From contig NC_010506.1 in the NCBI RefSeq assembly GCF_000019525.1, positions 4,340,001 through 4,404,000 on the forward strand: a stretch of 64,000 nucleotides of DNA. The letters run 5' to 3'. The position numbers and the translations under genes are program-made. A model generated the notes under the pieces. That model searched no databases. It had not been told where the DNA came from and saw nothing but the letters and a program-made list of their open reading frames with translations. This document shows, piece by piece, positions 20,100-32,244 of the stretch (the first letter of the stretch is position 1; every line of letters starts with the position of its first letter). Source of the DNA: Shewanella woodyi ATCC 51908. Lineage in GTDB: Bacteria; Pseudomonadota; Gammaproteobacteria; Enterobacterales; Shewanellaceae.

Positions 20100-21914
20100 T
20101 TACACCCTCACATCACGGCTAAAGTCGCGCCCATACTTCCAGTTAATTAGTGCCCTTGAGGCAAAAATTCCCGTAAACATACTGGTCAATAGCCCTAAAC
20201 CTAAAGTAAGAGCAAATCCTTGAATTGGCCCATTACCAATGGAATAGAGCACCACAGCTGTGATCATAGTGGTGAAGTTGGCATCGAAAATAGTTGCAAC
20301 TGCACTGTCAAAACCTCTATCAATTGCATGGGCAAAGCCCCTCCCCTCCTGCAATTTATCTTTTATCCGTTCAAAAATAAGCACATTAGTATCAACGGCC
20401 ATGCCTACTGTTAATACCAGCCCCGCGATACCCGGCAGTGTCAGCACTGCACCAGGAATAAGGGCAAGCAGACCAAACAGAATAACCATATTGGCAAGCA
20501 GCGCGACATTCGCAACCCAACCTAAACGGCGATACCAAAGCCCCATGAAAAGTAACGTCATCGCCATCCCTAAAGCTAAAGCGGAGAAGCCATTTTCAAT
20601 ATTCTCAGCCCCTAAACTCGGGCCTATGGTTCTCTCTTCGACAATGGTGACAGGAGCTGTCATAGAACCAGCTCTAAGCAACAAAGCTAACTGCTGCGCC
20701 TGAGCATAATCTCCCGCACCTGTGATACTGAAACGATCACCTAACTGAGATTGAATCGTTGCCACACTGATGATATCTGTGGTTTGCCTCACCTTTCCCT
20801 GCTCATCACGGCTGTATTCGCTGTATGAGGTGGCCATAGGTTTACCGATATTGTCACGGGAGAAATCAGACATGAACTTCCCACCAGAGCGGTCAAGATT
20901 AATGACCACCTCAGACATTCCCATTTCACCTAAGCTGGCTCTGGCATCGACAATATGCTCCCCACCTAAAACAGGTTTACGAGCGACATAAACAGGATTT
21001 CCTGAGCGCTCTCTTAAAATTTGAGCGTTAACAGAGCCCTCCTGCTTAACCTGATAAAATGCCAAACTTGCTGTTGCTCCGATGACATTTTTCGCCGCCG
21101 CTGGGTCTTGAACACCCGGTAACTCAATTCTGATCCTGTGCTCACCTTGTCGCTGCACTAAAGCTTCAGTGATCCCAAGCTGCTCAATACGGCTACGCAT
21201 AATCTGCAGATTTTGTTTTACCGTCAGATCTCGAATCTTAATCTTTTCATCGGCTTTGATATCCGCTTTTAGACCCGAGTTGTCTGAGTTTGAAACTTGC
21301 CATGTTGGATAGTTGGTTGCGATAAACTGTCGAACTTTTCCTTTATAATCTGAATTAACTAAATTGATAACCACATTGGAATCGGCACTTTGATGAACTG
21401 TTACCCTAGGGATCCCCTGTTGACGGGCAAACTGCCTTACACTGTCAATAAAGGCGTCATAATGGAGTTGGTAAACAGGTTCAAGTTCAACATCCAATAG
21501 GAATTGCACTCCCCCCCGAAGATCTAACCCAAGCTTAATTGGCCTAACCCCTAAAGAGAGTAACCAATCAGGCGCCGCTGGTGCCAAGGCGAGCGTTAAT
21601 GCTGATGTATCCTCAATATAACTGCTTAATAAAGCTTTCGCTTTGCTTTGCTGGCTATCATCAGCTAGGACAATAAGGGTTTTATCACTATTGTGATCAA
21701 TGCGCTTAACCTCAATATCATCACTTTTAAGCACATTGTTAAGCTGTAGAGGTGTTAAATTTAACTTCGCTTTAGCGCCAACCTCAATGGCCGCATCTTC
21801 GCCATACAATGTAGGTAATGCACTCAGTAACATGACAATAAAAGTCACGACTAACACCACATACTTCCATGCAGCGTAATGGTTTAATACTTTACTATTA
21901 GTCTGTTTTCTCAT
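20100..21914 (-). CDS. secD: Protein translocase subunit SecD
   Basis: Partner of SecF. The 604 aa have an N-terminal membrane segment, the LGLDLRGGVQFLLDVE motif opening the large periplasmic domain, and the six-helix C-terminal region. That region includes LTLPGIAGLVLTVGMAVDTNVLIFERIKD, the most conserved SecD segment. It is directly followed by secF and preceded by a 66-bp MITE deletion form. It lies next to the greA region rather than yajC, unusual for a sole secD; whether another copy exists cannot be seen here. Confidence 0.95.
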   Translation of the reverse strand: MRKQTNSKVLNHYAAWKYVVLVVTFIVMLLSALPTLYGEDAAIEVGAKAKLNLTPLQLNNVLKSDDIEVKRIDHNSDKTLIVLADDSQQSKAKALLSSYIEDTSALTLALAPAAPDWLLSLGVRPIKLGLDLRGGVQFLLDVELEPVYQLHYDAFIDSVRQFARQQGIPRVTVHQSADSNVVINLVNSDYKGKVRQFIATNYPTWQVSNSDNSGLKADIKADEKIKIRDLTVKQNLQIMRSRIEQLGITEALVQRQGEHRIRIELPGVQDPAAAKNVIGATASLAFYQVKQEGSVNAQILRERSGNPVYVARKPVLGGEHIVDARASLGEMGMSEVVINLDRSGGKFMSDFSRDNIGKPMATSYSEYSRDEQGKVRQTTDIISVATIQSQLGDRFSITGAGDYAQAQQLALLLRAGSMTAPVTIVEERTIGPSLGAENIENGFSALALGMAMTLLFMGLWYRRLGWVANVALLANMVILFGLLALIPGAVLTLPGIAGLVLTVGMAVDTNVLIFERIKDKLQEGRGFAHAIDRGFDSAVATIFDANFTTMITAVVLYSIGNGPIQGFALTLGLGLLTSMFTGIFASRALINWKYGRDFSRDVRV

Positions 21915-21926
21915 AGTTAACTCTTA

Positions 21927-21992
21927 ATACCAGTCAATATAAGAAGCTGATCTGCTCTCGCTGAGCGATCAAACCTTTATACTGATTGGTAT
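21927..21992. mobile_element. MITE-like element, 66-bp internally deleted copy
   Basis: It has the same ends as the 266-bp elements: ATACCAGTCAATATAAGAAG on the left and TTTATACTGATTGGTAT on the right. The middle 200 bp are missing. The junction joins the left CTGATCTGCTC to the right TCTCGCTGAGCGATC. It lies 12 bases upstream of the secD start, so it must lie within or next to the secDF promoter. Confidence 0.8.
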
Positions 21993-22108
21993 ATTTATAA
22001 TTAATACAGATATCGAGCCCAAACACAGGTATGCGAAATCATACCTTTAACGTAAATTAGGCCTGAAAATGTCAGTAGATAGACGCCATGAAATATGGCT
22101 AGAGAAAC

Positions 22109-22594
22109 TTAACTAAGTGAGCTTGTTTGTGAAAAACGGTAGAGGAGATTTGTCTCTTTCCAACCAGAAAGCCGAGATGGCTTTTTACCCATATGCAGAG
22201 ACCAATCTAAAGATTGAGCAAAATCGATTCGATAACCTATGGTAAGAGAGAGCGCTAAAGGTGGAGCAAACTCAAATGCAAGACGGTAATCAGGCTCATT
22301 TTGAAGAGGATCATGCTGAGCAAAACTGATAAGACGCTGTGAAATCAAGGGGACGAATTTTGAGTCTTTTTGATCATCTTTTACCGCTTTATTTGAAACT
22401 GATGGCTTTTGAGGTAAAAGAGGAGTTTCAAGTAGAGAAGTGAAACCGAGATCTTGCGTTGATGCTGGTGAAATACTTAGTTCATGAACAAATTGAGTAC
22501 CTTCTACTTTCTGGAAGTCATGGGCAAACGCTGGAGAGGTAAAAAAAACTCCAAGAAAAAGCCAAATAAAAACCAAACGTAAAAAAGTGTGCAC
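22109..22594 (-). CDS. Secreted protein of unknown function
   Basis: 161 aa, not recognised as a known family. It begins with a clear signal peptide (MHTFLRLVFIWLFLGVFF, cleavage likely after AFA near residue 24). The mature protein has a low-complexity Lys/Asp/Ser region around 65-85. An alternating hydrophobic C-terminal half (LAFEFAPPLALSLTIGYRIDF) could form beta strands, so an outer-membrane or periplasmic place is plausible but not shown. It lies alone between greA and secD. Confidence 0.7.
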   Translation of the reverse strand: MHTFLRLVFIWLFLGVFFTSPAFAHDFQKVEGTQFVHELSISPASTQDLGFTSLLETPLLPQKPSVSNKAVKDDQKDSKFVPLISQRLISFAQHDPLQNEPDYRLAFEFAPPLALSLTIGYRIDFAQSLDWSLHMGKKPSRLSGWKETNLLYRFSQTSSLS

Positions 22595-22702
22595 TCATAA
22601 ACCTAAGTAACTTCGATAACAGAGATACTAGAGCTTAGTCTTGATAGATACAAATTAATTTTTATATATCTATCTCCTCTCTTTCCTTACCTAAATCTGC
22701 AG

Positions 22703-22735
22703 ATATAAAAAAGCCGCTATTATCGAAGCGGCTTT
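22703..22735 (-). terminator. Terminator of greA
   Basis: AAAGCCGCT and AGCGGCTTT form a 9-bp stem with an 8-base loop. Further As on the left give a T-run on the minus strand. It lies 27 bases past the greA stop. Confidence 0.88.
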
Positions 22736-22761
22736 AGTCAAAAAGAGTAACAAATATATCG

Positions 22762-23238
22762 TTAGATATACTCTACTGCGGTGATCTCATACTCTGTCAT
22801 ACCGCCAGGGGTGCTAATAGTCACCTCATCGTCGACATTTTTACCAATCAGACCACGTGCAATAGGTGAGCTAACTGAAAGGAGATTTTCCTTAATATTA
22901 GCTTCATCATCACCGACGATTCTATAAGTTGTTTCAACATCGGTATCGATATTTAAGATAGTCACAGTGGTACCGAAAATAATACGTCCCGTATTCTGCA
23001 TCTTAGTCACATCGATGATCTGAGCATTTGATAGCTTACCTTCAAGATCACGAACGCGAGCTTCACATAGCCCCTGCTCTTCACGCGCGGCATGGTACTC
23101 TGCATTTTCTTTCAGATCGCCAAGCTCTCTCGCCTCACCAATTGCTTCTGCAATTTTAGGGCGCTTCTCAAACTTTAAATAATCTAACTCTTTACGTAGT
23201 TGATCTGCACCAACAATAGTCATTGGGACCTTATTCAT
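22762..23238 (-). CDS. greA: Transcription elongation factor GreA
   Basis: Rescues backtracked RNA polymerase by stimulating transcript cleavage. The start is placed at [18 protein letters not shown], giving 158 aa as in E. coli; the longer open frame adds 52 unrelated residues. The coiled-coil tip has the acidic pair in [20 protein letters not shown], and the C-terminal FKBP-like domain ends in [16 protein letters not shown]. Usually next to carB, it is here separated from carAB by a porin gene and a chemoreceptor gene. Confidence 0.97.
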   Translation of the reverse strand: MNKVPMTIVGADQLRKELDYLKFEKRPKIAEAIGEARELGDLKENAEYHAAREEQGLCEARVRDLEGKLSNAQIIDVTKMQNTGRIIFGTTVTILNIDTDVETTYRIVGDDEANIKENLLSVSSPIARGLIGKNVDDEVTISTPGGMTEYEITAVEYI

Positions 23239-23593
23239 AATACTCTTTCGTCTCCTTTTAAAACAAAAGCAGCCTATGCTGACCAATTTAAGGCCAACAC
23301 AGTAATAATCATTTATCTTGGAATAGCCCCATTCTATACATAGAGCGTCCATGACGCCAGTGGTGAAAAAGCCAAGCAAGCTAACCTTTCGCACAATTTC
23401 GAATTAATTTTTCCCAAGCAGCCAGAAAAAACTCATCAAAGTATTAATTTCAAAACTAAAACAGAACCCAGTCGCCTGCAAACTCTGGGATTTACACTAG
23501 ACTTCTAATGAACAGTAAATGTTCTAGTTAGCTGAAATCTGGTCTTTAATTCAAATTTCGCTAACCAGAATACAAAAAATATAGGAAATGAGA

Positions 23594-24253
23594 ATGAAGA
23601 TGAAAAAATATCTCTGCATCGCCTTAGGGCTTTCTGCAGCATTTAACTACTCCTCCCTTGCTCATGCAACTGAAGGATTATCGGCTAATATCGGTGTTAC
23701 CAATAACTACGTTTGGAGAGGCGTCACTCAAACAGATGATAAACCTGCTGTTTCTGGAGGGATTGATTACGCATCAGAGATGGGCGTCTATGTTGGAACC
23801 TGGGCATCTAATGTAGATTTTGGTGATGATGCCTCAACCGAGTTAGATCTCTACCTAGGTTTTGCTAATGATGTAGGTGAATTCAGTTATGATTTTGGCT
23901 ATGTCTATTACGGTTATCCCGATGGCGATGAACTCGACTTCGGTGAAGTATATGGCTCCCTTTCCTGGAACTTCCTCTCAGTTGGCGTATCAACAACCGC
24001 CCATTCAGATTGGTCATCAGATTTTGGCGATGATATCTATGTTGAAGCTAATCTGACCTTCGAAATATTAGGTGACGTTGAATTAGGGCTACATGCAGGT
24101 AGTTATAATTTCGATGATGGTCTCGACTATCAAGATTATAATATCAGTCTTAGTAAGAGTGGGTTTAGCTTTATGCTGAGCCAAGTGAGCGAAGATGAGA
24201 TTGATGATGATTACAAGGTCATCATTAGTTTTACTCACGAAATCGACCTTTAA
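23594..24253 (+). CDS. TorF-family putative porin
   Basis: 219 aa with a signal peptide (MKMKKYLCIALGLSAAF, cleavage after AHA) followed by antiparallel beta strands. GVTNNYVWRGVTQTDDKPAVSGGIDY and Gly/Asp/Tyr-rich strands ending in a final aromatic-poor strand are typical of the TorF (formerly Gcw_chp) family of proteobacterial outer-membrane proteins. The start at 23594 is chosen because AGGA lies 7 bases upstream; two other in-frame ATGs are within six bases. The substrate is unknown. Single gene with its own terminator, divergent from greA. Confidence 0.85.
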   Translation: MKMKKYLCIALGLSAAFNYSSLAHATEGLSANIGVTNNYVWRGVTQTDDKPAVSGGIDYASEMGVYVGTWASNVDFGDDASTELDLYLGFANDVGEFSYDFGYVYYGYPDGDELDFGEVYGSLSWNFLSVGVSTTAHSDWSSDFGDDIYVEANLTFEILGDVELGLHAGSYNFDDGLDYQDYNISLSKSGFSFMLSQVSEDEIDDDYKVIISFTHEIDL

Positions 24254-24270
24254 AGCAAAACTCAAAGAAT

Positions 24271-24292
24271 AAAGAGGCCATTAGGCCTCTTT
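24271..24292. terminator. Bidirectional terminator between porin and chemoreceptor genes
   Basis: AAAGAGGCC pairs with GGCCTCTTT around a 4-base loop, with T/A runs on both sides, between two convergent genes. Confidence 0.9.
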
Positions 24293-24312
24293 ATCTTCTG
24301 ACTTTCAAATAC

Positions 24313-26631
24313 CTATAATTTAAACTCTCTCATCCTCTCCTCTAGGCTAACAACGAGAGAGCTTAAATTGTGCACATCATCTTTACTTAGCTCTGCTTTA
24401 CTTGAGATATTTTGTGATGTTCCAGCTATTTCAGTGATGTTCTGATTTATCTCGCCCACCACTGAACTTTGCTCCTCTGACGCCGTAGCGATCTGCATGT
24501 TCATATCACTTAACTCAGATATCAAGGCCAATACCTCTGAAAGAATTTTACGGTTATCTTCACAAGCACCGATACTCGAGTTTGCCATCTGGCTCGATGA
24601 TGTCACCATCTTGACAGTCGTTTCCGTCTCTTGTTGCAAAGAGTTAATCTTCTCTCTAATATCCTCTGTCGATTGCTGGGTTCGTGACGCTAATGTTCTT
24701 ACCTCATCCGCGACCACTGCAAACCCTCTTCCCTGCTCGCCTGCTCTTGCAGCCTCAATTGCAGCATTAAGTGCTAGCAGGTTCGTTTGCTCGGCAATGG
24801 CTTGGATAACATCGAGGACTGAACCTATCGACTCACTCTCTTTAGCCAATTTGTCAATTGAAGCTGAGGCTAAGTTCATCTGTACATTGAGCTCAGACAT
24901 ATCGCTCTCTAGCCGCTCAGCAACATGGCTTGTCTCTTGACATTTATTTTCGGTATCCCTTACTGAATCTGAAGCATTGGCTGCATTTTTTGCCACCTCT
25001 TGAATCGTCGCAAGTAGCTGATTTGTGGCTACTGCAACACTATCGGCATTATTTGACTGCATCTGAGTTTGCTCGGTCGTTTCACCAATATTCACCAGCA
25101 TCTTTCCCGTTGAATCTAACAGTGTTGCAGCCAACTCTTCAACGCTATTTAAGACCTCTTGCAGTCCCTGCATTAACTGATTGAACGATGTCGCTAACGA
25201 GAACAACTCATCATTGCCTTGGTAATTAATTCGCGTTGTCAGATCTTTCTCATCGGCAACTTTATTCACCTGAGAGATAAAATTGTTGATTGGGTTTGAT
25301 ATGCCACGGCCAACTAAAAAACCAGCCACTAAGGTCAAAGGCAATAAGATAAGAATGATAACCGAGATAACCTGCCATATGGTCACCAGCATCTCATCTT
25401 TATCTTTCATCGCCTCTGCAACATCTATCTCACTTAATATTGCCCACTCAACCCCTTCAATCTCTAATGGAGCAAAGGCCGATAACACATCCACATTACG
25501 GTAATCTTTAATAGCCTTAATGTCTGTTTGCCCCGATAACGCCGCATTAGCCCCCTCACTCATCACTTCTTGGTAACCGATAGCGGAGCCACTGGCGCTG
25601 ATTTTATCCACCACTTTAGGAGCCGTTCCCGCTGCAAGTAGGGCTTTAAAGTACCCCTCTTGATCATCAAGTAAAAAGCGGCTCTGACTTCTAAGCAGAT
25701 TATCACTTCCGACCAGATAGGTCTCTCCAGAGGAGCCTAGCCCCATCTTGGCCCACTCACCTTTAAAGGTCATCAGGCTATTAATCTCATCAATAGGCAT
25801 TTGAAACACTAAGATCCCCAGCTTTTTTCCCTCGCTTGAATAGACTGGAGATGAAATAAATGCTGCTGCGGCTTCATAGGAGGGAAAGTAAGGTTTAAAA
25901 TCAACCAGAAATGTCTCATTTTTATCTGCACTTGCATTTGCTAACCTAAATGCCTCAGCTAAGCCAGTCTCTTTATAGGGGCCACTTAAAAGGGAGGTTG
26001 CAAAGTCCAGCTCTTTAAAAACAGAGTAAACAACATAGCCAGTTTCTGGCTCGATAAGAAAGATGTCATAAAAACCAAATGCTTCTAGGTATTGATTCAG
26101 ATGGGGATGGTACTTCTTATGTAACTCACTGTATTTGCTTCCATCATCTGCTTTAACCAGCTGATTTTTACTGCCCAAAGGATGTGAATTACCACTAATA
26201 TAGGCGTGCTGTATTGATTTACTGTTATCGCTTAACTGGTCGAGTTTACTGGTCGCACTGGCGGTGCTGGATGGATTTTGTGACAGGTATTCCTCATCAA
26301 ACATCTGGGTGTAATACCCAGTTAACTCGCCAGCCTCTTTAAATGATGTTTCATCCTTATATCTAAAGAATGATTGCGGGATCTCCTCCATCATATCCAT
26401 CACCATACGATCATTTGAAAGCGTTGTGATCTCCTTAACTATGGTAGAGAAATAACGTTCAATCCGGTTCTTTTGCATCTCTCTGATAGCAACAAGTTGT
26501 TCAAAAGCTCTTTTTTCCAAAGCATCTGAAGCCACAGAGGAGGATTTCCACCCTACCAATGACCCTGCGGTAAATATGCCAATCCCTGACAATAAAACAG
26601 TAGCTAGAATAATTTTACTCGAGATTTTCAT
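24313..26631 (-). CDS. Methyl-accepting chemotaxis protein
   Basis: Transmembrane chemoreceptor, 772 aa. First membrane segment at about 7-28, a large periplasmic sensor region (about 30-410) with a Cache-like C-terminal part ([22 protein letters not shown]), second membrane segment at about 415-440, HAMP domain, then the coiled-coil signalling domain. The hairpin tip [23 protein letters not shown] is intact, as is [14 protein letters not shown]. There is no C-terminal CheR-binding pentapeptide (it ends REFKL). The ligand cannot be told. Single gene between the porin and carB. Confidence 0.95.
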   Translation of the reverse strand: MKISSKIILATVLLSGIGIFTAGSLVGWKSSSVASDALEKRAFEQLVAIREMQKNRIERYFSTIVKEITTLSNDRMVMDMMEEIPQSFFRYKDETSFKEAGELTGYYTQMFDEEYLSQNPSSTASATSKLDQLSDNSKSIQHAYISGNSHPLGSKNQLVKADDGSKYSELHKKYHPHLNQYLEAFGFYDIFLIEPETGYVVYSVFKELDFATSLLSGPYKETGLAEAFRLANASADKNETFLVDFKPYFPSYEAAAAFISSPVYSSEGKKLGILVFQMPIDEINSLMTFKGEWAKMGLGSSGETYLVGSDNLLRSQSRFLLDDQEGYFKALLAAGTAPKVVDKISASGSAIGYQEVMSEGANAALSGQTDIKAIKDYRNVDVLSAFAPLEIEGVEWAILSEIDVAEAMKDKDEMLVTIWQVISVIILILLPLTLVAGFLVGRGISNPINNFISQVNKVADEKDLTTRINYQGNDELFSLATSFNQLMQGLQEVLNSVEELAATLLDSTGKMLVNIGETTEQTQMQSNNADSVAVATNQLLATIQEVAKNAANASDSVRDTENKCQETSHVAERLESDMSELNVQMNLASASIDKLAKESESIGSVLDVIQAIAEQTNLLALNAAIEAARAGEQGRGFAVVADEVRTLASRTQQSTEDIREKINSLQQETETTVKMVTSSSQMANSSIGACEDNRKILSEVLALISELSDMNMQIATASEEQSSVVGEINQNITEIAGTSQNISSKAELSKDDVHNLSSLVVSLEERMREFKL

Positions 26632-26722
26632 ACTAAATCACCAACTGGTCACATTGATTATCTTTAGTCTAGTCGATATAGAAAAACTCGCTCTTTAGTT
26701 GAAAGTTTTACGAACAAAAACA

Positions 26723-26748
26723 AAAAAGGCCGCATATGCGGCCTTTTT
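26723..26748 (-). terminator. Terminator of carB
   Basis: A perfect 26-bp palindrome, AAAAAGGCCGCAT and its complement, gives an 8-bp GC-rich stem with T-runs on either strand. It lies 16 bases past the carB stop, and the chemoreceptor gene starts beyond it. Confidence 0.9.
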
Positions 26749-26763
26749 ACAGAGAAAGTAAAA

Positions 26764-29700
26764 CTACTTAATCAATCTGTGTAGTTCTTGAACTGAATTC
26801 ACATTGGTTCTGTCATCTGCCGCGTGAGCCATACAGGTAGCAAAAGCAGCATTTAGAGTCGTTGTATAATTCACTTTATAACGCAATGCACCACGACGAA
26901 GCTGGCGAGAATCTTCAATCGCCTGACGTCCTTCGGTTGTATTAACGATATAGGTGTACTCATCATTCTTAATACGGTCAAGAATATGAGGACGACCTTC
27001 ATGAACCTTGTTAACCAAACGAGGATTAATGCCCGCTTCACCAAGTACAACCGCTGTTCCGTGAGTCGCATCAATCTCATAACCTAAAGCGATTAACTTA
27101 GCCGCTAGGTCGACAACACGTGCCTTGTCACTGTTACGTACAGAAAGCAGTGCACGACCAGACTTAGGCACTTCACAAGTTGCGCCAAGCTGAGCTTTTG
27201 CATAGGCTTCAGCAAATGTCTCGCCAACACCCATCACTTCACCCGTTGAGCGCATCTCAGGGCCAAGCAGAGGATCAACACCAGGGAACTTGTTAAATGG
27301 CAATACCACCTCTTTTACAGAGTAGTAAGGTGGGATCACTTCTTCAGTAAAGTTCTGCGACTTAAGGCTTTGACCCGCCATCACACGTGCTGCAATTTTA
27401 GCTAAAGGAACACCAGTCGCTTTGGATACAAACGGCACAGTACGGGCAGCACGAGGGTTGACTTCAATCATATAGATCTCATCATCCTTCACTGCAAACT
27501 GGACGTTCATCAAGCCAATAACCCCTAGCTCCATCGCCAGCTTACCTACCTGCTCACGCATGCGGTTCTGGATATCGTCACTTAAGCTATATGGCGGCAG
27601 TGAACAACCTGAATCACCAGAGTGGACACCAGCTTGCTCAATATGCTCCATGATAGAACCAACAACAACAGTTTCTCCATCACATACTGCATCGATATCG
27701 ATCTCAATCGCGTTATCAAGGAAACGGTCAAGAAGTACAGGTGATGAGTTAGAAACACTGACCGCTTCATTGAAGTAACGACGCAGGTCTTGCTCGTCAT
27801 ACACGATCTCCATTGCGCGGCCACCCAATACATAAGATGGGCGAACAACCAATGGATAACCGATACGCTCAGCAGAAAGCACAGCACCTTCAACGGTTGT
27901 GACCGTATCATTTTCTGGCTGCTTCATACCAAGACGCTCAATCGCTTGTTGGAAACGTTCACGGTCTTCGGCGCGGTCAATAGCATCAGGGCTAGTACCA
28001 ATAATCGGTACACCTGCGGCTTCAAGCTCACGAGCTAGTTTAAGAGGTGTCTGACCACCATACTGAACAATCACGCCTTTTGGCTTTTCGATGCGTACTA
28101 TCTCAAGCACATCTTCAAGGGTAACTGGCTCAAAATAGAGTCTGTCAGAGGTATCGTAATCTGTTGATACAGTTTCAGGGTTACAGTTAACCATGATGGT
28201 CTCGTAACCATCTTCACGCAGCGCTAAAGCAGCGTGAACACAACAGTAATCAAACTCGATACCTTGACCAATACGGTTAGGACCGCCACCTAAAATCATG
28301 ATCTTGTCACGATTTGACGGAGCAGCTTCACACTCCTCCTCATAGGTAGAGTACATGTAAGCTGTGTCAGTCGAGAACTCTGCAGCACAGGTATCAACTC
28401 GCTTATAAACTGGGAAGATCTCATGTCTTTGACGCATTTTACGCATCTCAGACTCACTGATCCCAAGCAGGTTAGATAAGCGAATGTCAGAGAAACCTTT
28501 GCGCTTTAGCTGTCGTAGGAATGTGTTATTCATTCCTGACATACCAGACTCTTTCACTTGATCTTCAAGCTGCAACAGATCTTGGATTTGAATCAGGAAC
28601 CAAGGGTCAATCTTAGTTAAACCGAAGATATCATCGATAGATAAACCAGCGCGGAATGCATCGGCAATGTACCAGATACGATCTGCGCCTGGCTCCTGCA
28701 GTTCATGGCGAATACGCGCCATCGAATCCGCTTCATCGATGTCGATAATCGGGTCTAAACCATTCATGCCAACTTCAAGACCGCGTAACGCTTTTTGCAG
28801 AGACTCTTGGAAAGTACGGCCAATGGCCATCACTTCACCTACCGACTTCATCTGAGTCGTTAGACGGTCATTTGAACCAGCAAACTTCTCAAAGTTAAAG
28901 CGTGGAAGCTTAGTCACTACGTAATCGATAGCAGGCTCAAATGATGCAGGTGTATTACCACCAGTAATATCATTCTTAAGCTCATCTAAGGTAAAACCGA
29001 CCGCTAGTTTTGCAGCGATTTTTGCAATCGGGAAACCCGTTGCTTTAGAAGCGAGTGCTGATGAACGTGATACACGTGGGTTCATCTCGATGATAACCAT
29101 ACGGCCATCTTTTGGATTAATACCAAACTGGACGTTCGAGCCACCCGTTTCAACACCAATCTCACGAAGCACTGCAAGCGATGCATTACGCATCAACTGG
29201 TACTCTTTATCAGTCAGAGTTTGTGCTGGGGCAACAGTGATTGAGTCACCGGTATGCACACCCATAGGGTCAAAGTTTTCAATTGAGCAGACGATGATGC
29301 AGTTGTCATTGCGATCACGAACCACTTCCATCTCATACTCTTTCCAACCGATTAACGACTCGTCGATGAGTAGTTCACTGGTTGGCGAAAGTTCAAGACC
29401 TTGAGAACAGATCTCCTCAAACTCCTCCTTGTTATACGCGATACCACCACCGCTACCACCCATGGTAAATGATGGGCGGATAATACATGGGAATCCAAGC
29501 TCAGCCACAACAGCATTCGCTTCATCCATACTGTGAGCGATACCAGCGCGTGGACATTCAAGACCAATCGCCTTCATAGCTTTATCGAAACGACTACGAT
29601 CTTCAGCCTTATCAATGGCATCAGCTGTCGCGCCAATCATCTCGACGTTAAACTCTTCCAGTACACCTTTGCTCTCAAGCTCAAGGGCACAGTTCAGTGC

Positions 29701-29982
29701 AGTTTGACCACCCATGGTCGGCAAAATCGCATCTGGACGCTCTTTTGCAATAATGTTACGAACAACTTCCCAATGGATCGGCTCGATATAGGTCGCATCA
29801 GCCATCTCTGGGTCGGTCATAATGGTTGCAGGGTTAGAGTTCACCAGGATAACTCGATAACCCTCTTCGCGCAGCGCTTTACACGCTTGTGCACCAGAGT
29901 AATCGAATTCACATGCCTGACCGATAACAATCGGACCAGCACCTAGGATAAGAATACTTTTTATATCTGTACGTTTTGGCAT
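26764..29982 (-). CDS. carB: Carbamoyl-phosphate synthase, large subunit
   Basis: Makes carbamoyl phosphate for arginine and pyrimidine synthesis from ammonia supplied by CarA. 1072 aa, family length. Two homologous ATP-grasp halves are visible: the first with [14 protein letters not shown] and [19 protein letters not shown], the second with [16 protein letters not shown] and [19 protein letters not shown]. Between them is the oligomerisation region, and at the end the MGS-like allosteric domain that binds UMP and ornithine in E. coli. It follows carA by 20 bases. Confidence 0.98.
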   Translation of the reverse strand: MPKRTDIKSILILGAGPIVIGQACEFDYSGAQACKALREEGYRVILVNSNPATIMTDPEMADATYIEPIHWEVVRNIIAKERPDAILPTMGGQTALNCALELESKGVLEEFNVEMIGATADAIDKAEDRSRFDKAMKAIGLECPRAGIAHSMDEANAVVAELGFPCIIRPSFTMGGSGGGIAYNKEEFEEICSQGLELSPTSELLIDESLIGWKEYEMEVVRDRNDNCIIVCSIENFDPMGVHTGDSITVAPAQTLTDKEYQLMRNASLAVLREIGVETGGSNVQFGINPKDGRMVIIEMNPRVSRSSALASKATGFPIAKIAAKLAVGFTLDELKNDITGGNTPASFEPAIDYVVTKLPRFNFEKFAGSNDRLTTQMKSVGEVMAIGRTFQESLQKALRGLEVGMNGLDPIIDIDEADSMARIRHELQEPGADRIWYIADAFRAGLSIDDIFGLTKIDPWFLIQIQDLLQLEDQVKESGMSGMNNTFLRQLKRKGFSDIRLSNLLGISESEMRKMRQRHEIFPVYKRVDTCAAEFSTDTAYMYSTYEEECEAAPSNRDKIMILGGGPNRIGQGIEFDYCCVHAALALREDGYETIMVNCNPETVSTDYDTSDRLYFEPVTLEDVLEIVRIEKPKGVIVQYGGQTPLKLARELEAAGVPIIGTSPDAIDRAEDRERFQQAIERLGMKQPENDTVTTVEGAVLSAERIGYPLVVRPSYVLGGRAMEIVYDEQDLRRYFNEAVSVSNSSPVLLDRFLDNAIEIDIDAVCDGETVVVGSIMEHIEQAGVHSGDSGCSLPPYSLSDDIQNRMREQVGKLAMELGVIGLMNVQFAVKDDEIYMIEVNPRAARTVPFVSKATGVPLAKIAARVMAGQSLKSQNFTEEVIPPYYSVKEVVLPFNKFPGVDPLLGPEMRSTGEVMGVGETFAEAYAKAQLGATCEVPKSGRALLSVRNSDKARVVDLAAKLIALGYEIDATHGTAVVLGEAGINPRLVNKVHEGRPHILDRIKNDEYTYIVNTTEGRQAIEDSRQLRRGALRYKVNYTTTLNAAFATCMAHAADDRTNVNSVQELHRLIK

Positions 29983-30002
29983 TGCTTAAACCTTCTCCCT
30001 GA

Positions 30003-31148
30003 CTACTTGGCGTTCTGACGATACAATTCGATAAGTTCAATAAAGTGATTGAACAAAGGTGCGGCATCATTTGGACCTGGACTTGCTTCAGGGTGACCCT
30101 GGAAGCTAAATGCAGGCTTATCTGTTAAATGAATACCTTGCAGAGAGCCATCAAACAGTGACTTATGTGTCACCTTGATGTTAGCGGGCAAACTAGTCTC
30201 ATCAGCAGCAAAACCATGGTTTTGACTGGTGATCATCACATTACCTTGCTCTATATTGCTCACAGGGTGGTTTGCACCGTGATGACCAAACTTCATCTTC
30301 AAAGTCTTAGCACCTGAAGCCAAAGCCAGTAACTGGTGGCCTAGACAGATCCCAAATACTGGGATATCTGTTTTCAGAATCTCTTGAATTGCTGCAATAG
30401 CGTAATCACATGGCTCTGGGTCACCAGGACCATTTGACAGGAAGATCCCATCAGGATTCATCGCGAGTACTTCAGATGCTGGTGTTTGAGCTGGAACGAC
30501 AGTCACATCACAACCACGGTCAACTAGCATACGCAGGATGTTACGTTTTACACCATAGTCATAAGCAACAACTTTATATTTAAGATCAGACTCTGGTGAG
30601 TCATCAGGTAAACCACCGACTAAACGCCAGCTTCCGTTGCGCCACTGGTACTGAGTGTCAGTCGTGACCTCTTTAGCTAAATCCATGCCTTTTAGACCAG
30701 GGAAAGCTTTTGCTTCTGCAAGCGCTTTCTCTACGTCTTGCTCACCAACTAGGATACACCCAGCTTGTGCGCCTTTTTCTCGTAGAATACGGGTTAACTT
30801 ACGCGTATCAATATCAGCTATACCAACAATGTTATTGGCTTTAAGGTAGTCACTGAGGGATTGTTGATTACGGAAGTTACTGGCAATTAAAGGAAGATCT
30901 CGAATGATTAGACCACAGGCATGAACTGAATCAGATTCTGTGTCTTCGTCATTGGTTCCAGTATTACCAATATGAGGGTAGGTTAAAGTTACAATTTGGC
31001 GAGAATATGAGGGATCAGTAAGGATCTCTTGGTAACCTGTCATTGAAGTGTTAAAAACAACTTCACCAACAGCATGTCCATCGGCACCAATAGCTATGCC
31101 AGAGAATACAGTTCCATCTTCGAGTACGAGTAAGGCAGACTTTGTCAA
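30003..31148 (-). CDS. carA: Carbamoyl-phosphate synthase, small subunit (TTG start)
   Basis: Glutaminase subunit. The start is placed at the TTG before [14 protein letters not shown]: a perfect GGAGG site lies 5 bases upstream and 381 aa matches E. coli (382). The longer open frame adds 34 residues with no counterpart. The class I amidotransferase triad is present: [11 protein letters not shown] (Cys) and HPEASPGP (His, Glu). A 150-base leader separates it from the dapB terminator; I could not identify convincing ArgR or PyrR sites in it. Confidence 0.97.
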   Translation of the reverse strand: MTKSALLVLEDGTVFSGIAIGADGHAVGEVVFNTSMTGYQEILTDPSYSRQIVTLTYPHIGNTGTNDEDTESDSVHACGLIIRDLPLIASNFRNQQSLSDYLKANNIVGIADIDTRKLTRILREKGAQAGCILVGEQDVEKALAEAKAFPGLKGMDLAKEVTTDTQYQWRNGSWRLVGGLPDDSPESDLKYKVVAYDYGVKRNILRMLVDRGCDVTVVPAQTPASEVLAMNPDGIFLSNGPGDPEPCDYAIAAIQEILKTDIPVFGICLGHQLLALASGAKTLKMKFGHHGANHPVSNIEQGNVMITSQNHGFAADETSLPANIKVTHKSLFDGSLQGIHLTDKPAFSFQGHPEASPGPNDAAPLFNHFIELIELYRQNAK

Positions 31149-31302
31149 CGCGACCTCCAAAAAGAGCCAAGCCACTAAAATATAATGTTTTTTCTTGCTT
31201 TTAAAATACCAATATCCGTTCAAATACGAAATTTTGACAAATTCGGACAAGCATATATGAATTAGCAGGCTTGGTCTATATATTTAATTTTTTTAATATG
31301 AA

Positions 31303-31329
31303 AAAAAATCGCCAAATAGACGATTTTTT
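31303..31329 (-). terminator. Terminator of dapB
   Basis: AAAATCGTC pairs with GGCGATTTT (one wobble) around a short loop on the minus strand and is followed by Ts. It is 8 bases past the dapB stop, so carAB must have its own promoter downstream of it. Confidence 0.8.
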
Positions 31330-31336
31330 AAAATAA

Positions 31337-32237
<901 letters not shown>

Positions 32238-32244
32238 CTTAATA

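Noticed and set aside
31149..31302. Possible ArgR box or PyrR-type leader before carA
   Set aside because: Only half-sites (ATTCA, TTGAA) were seen, and no clear palindrome or attenuator.
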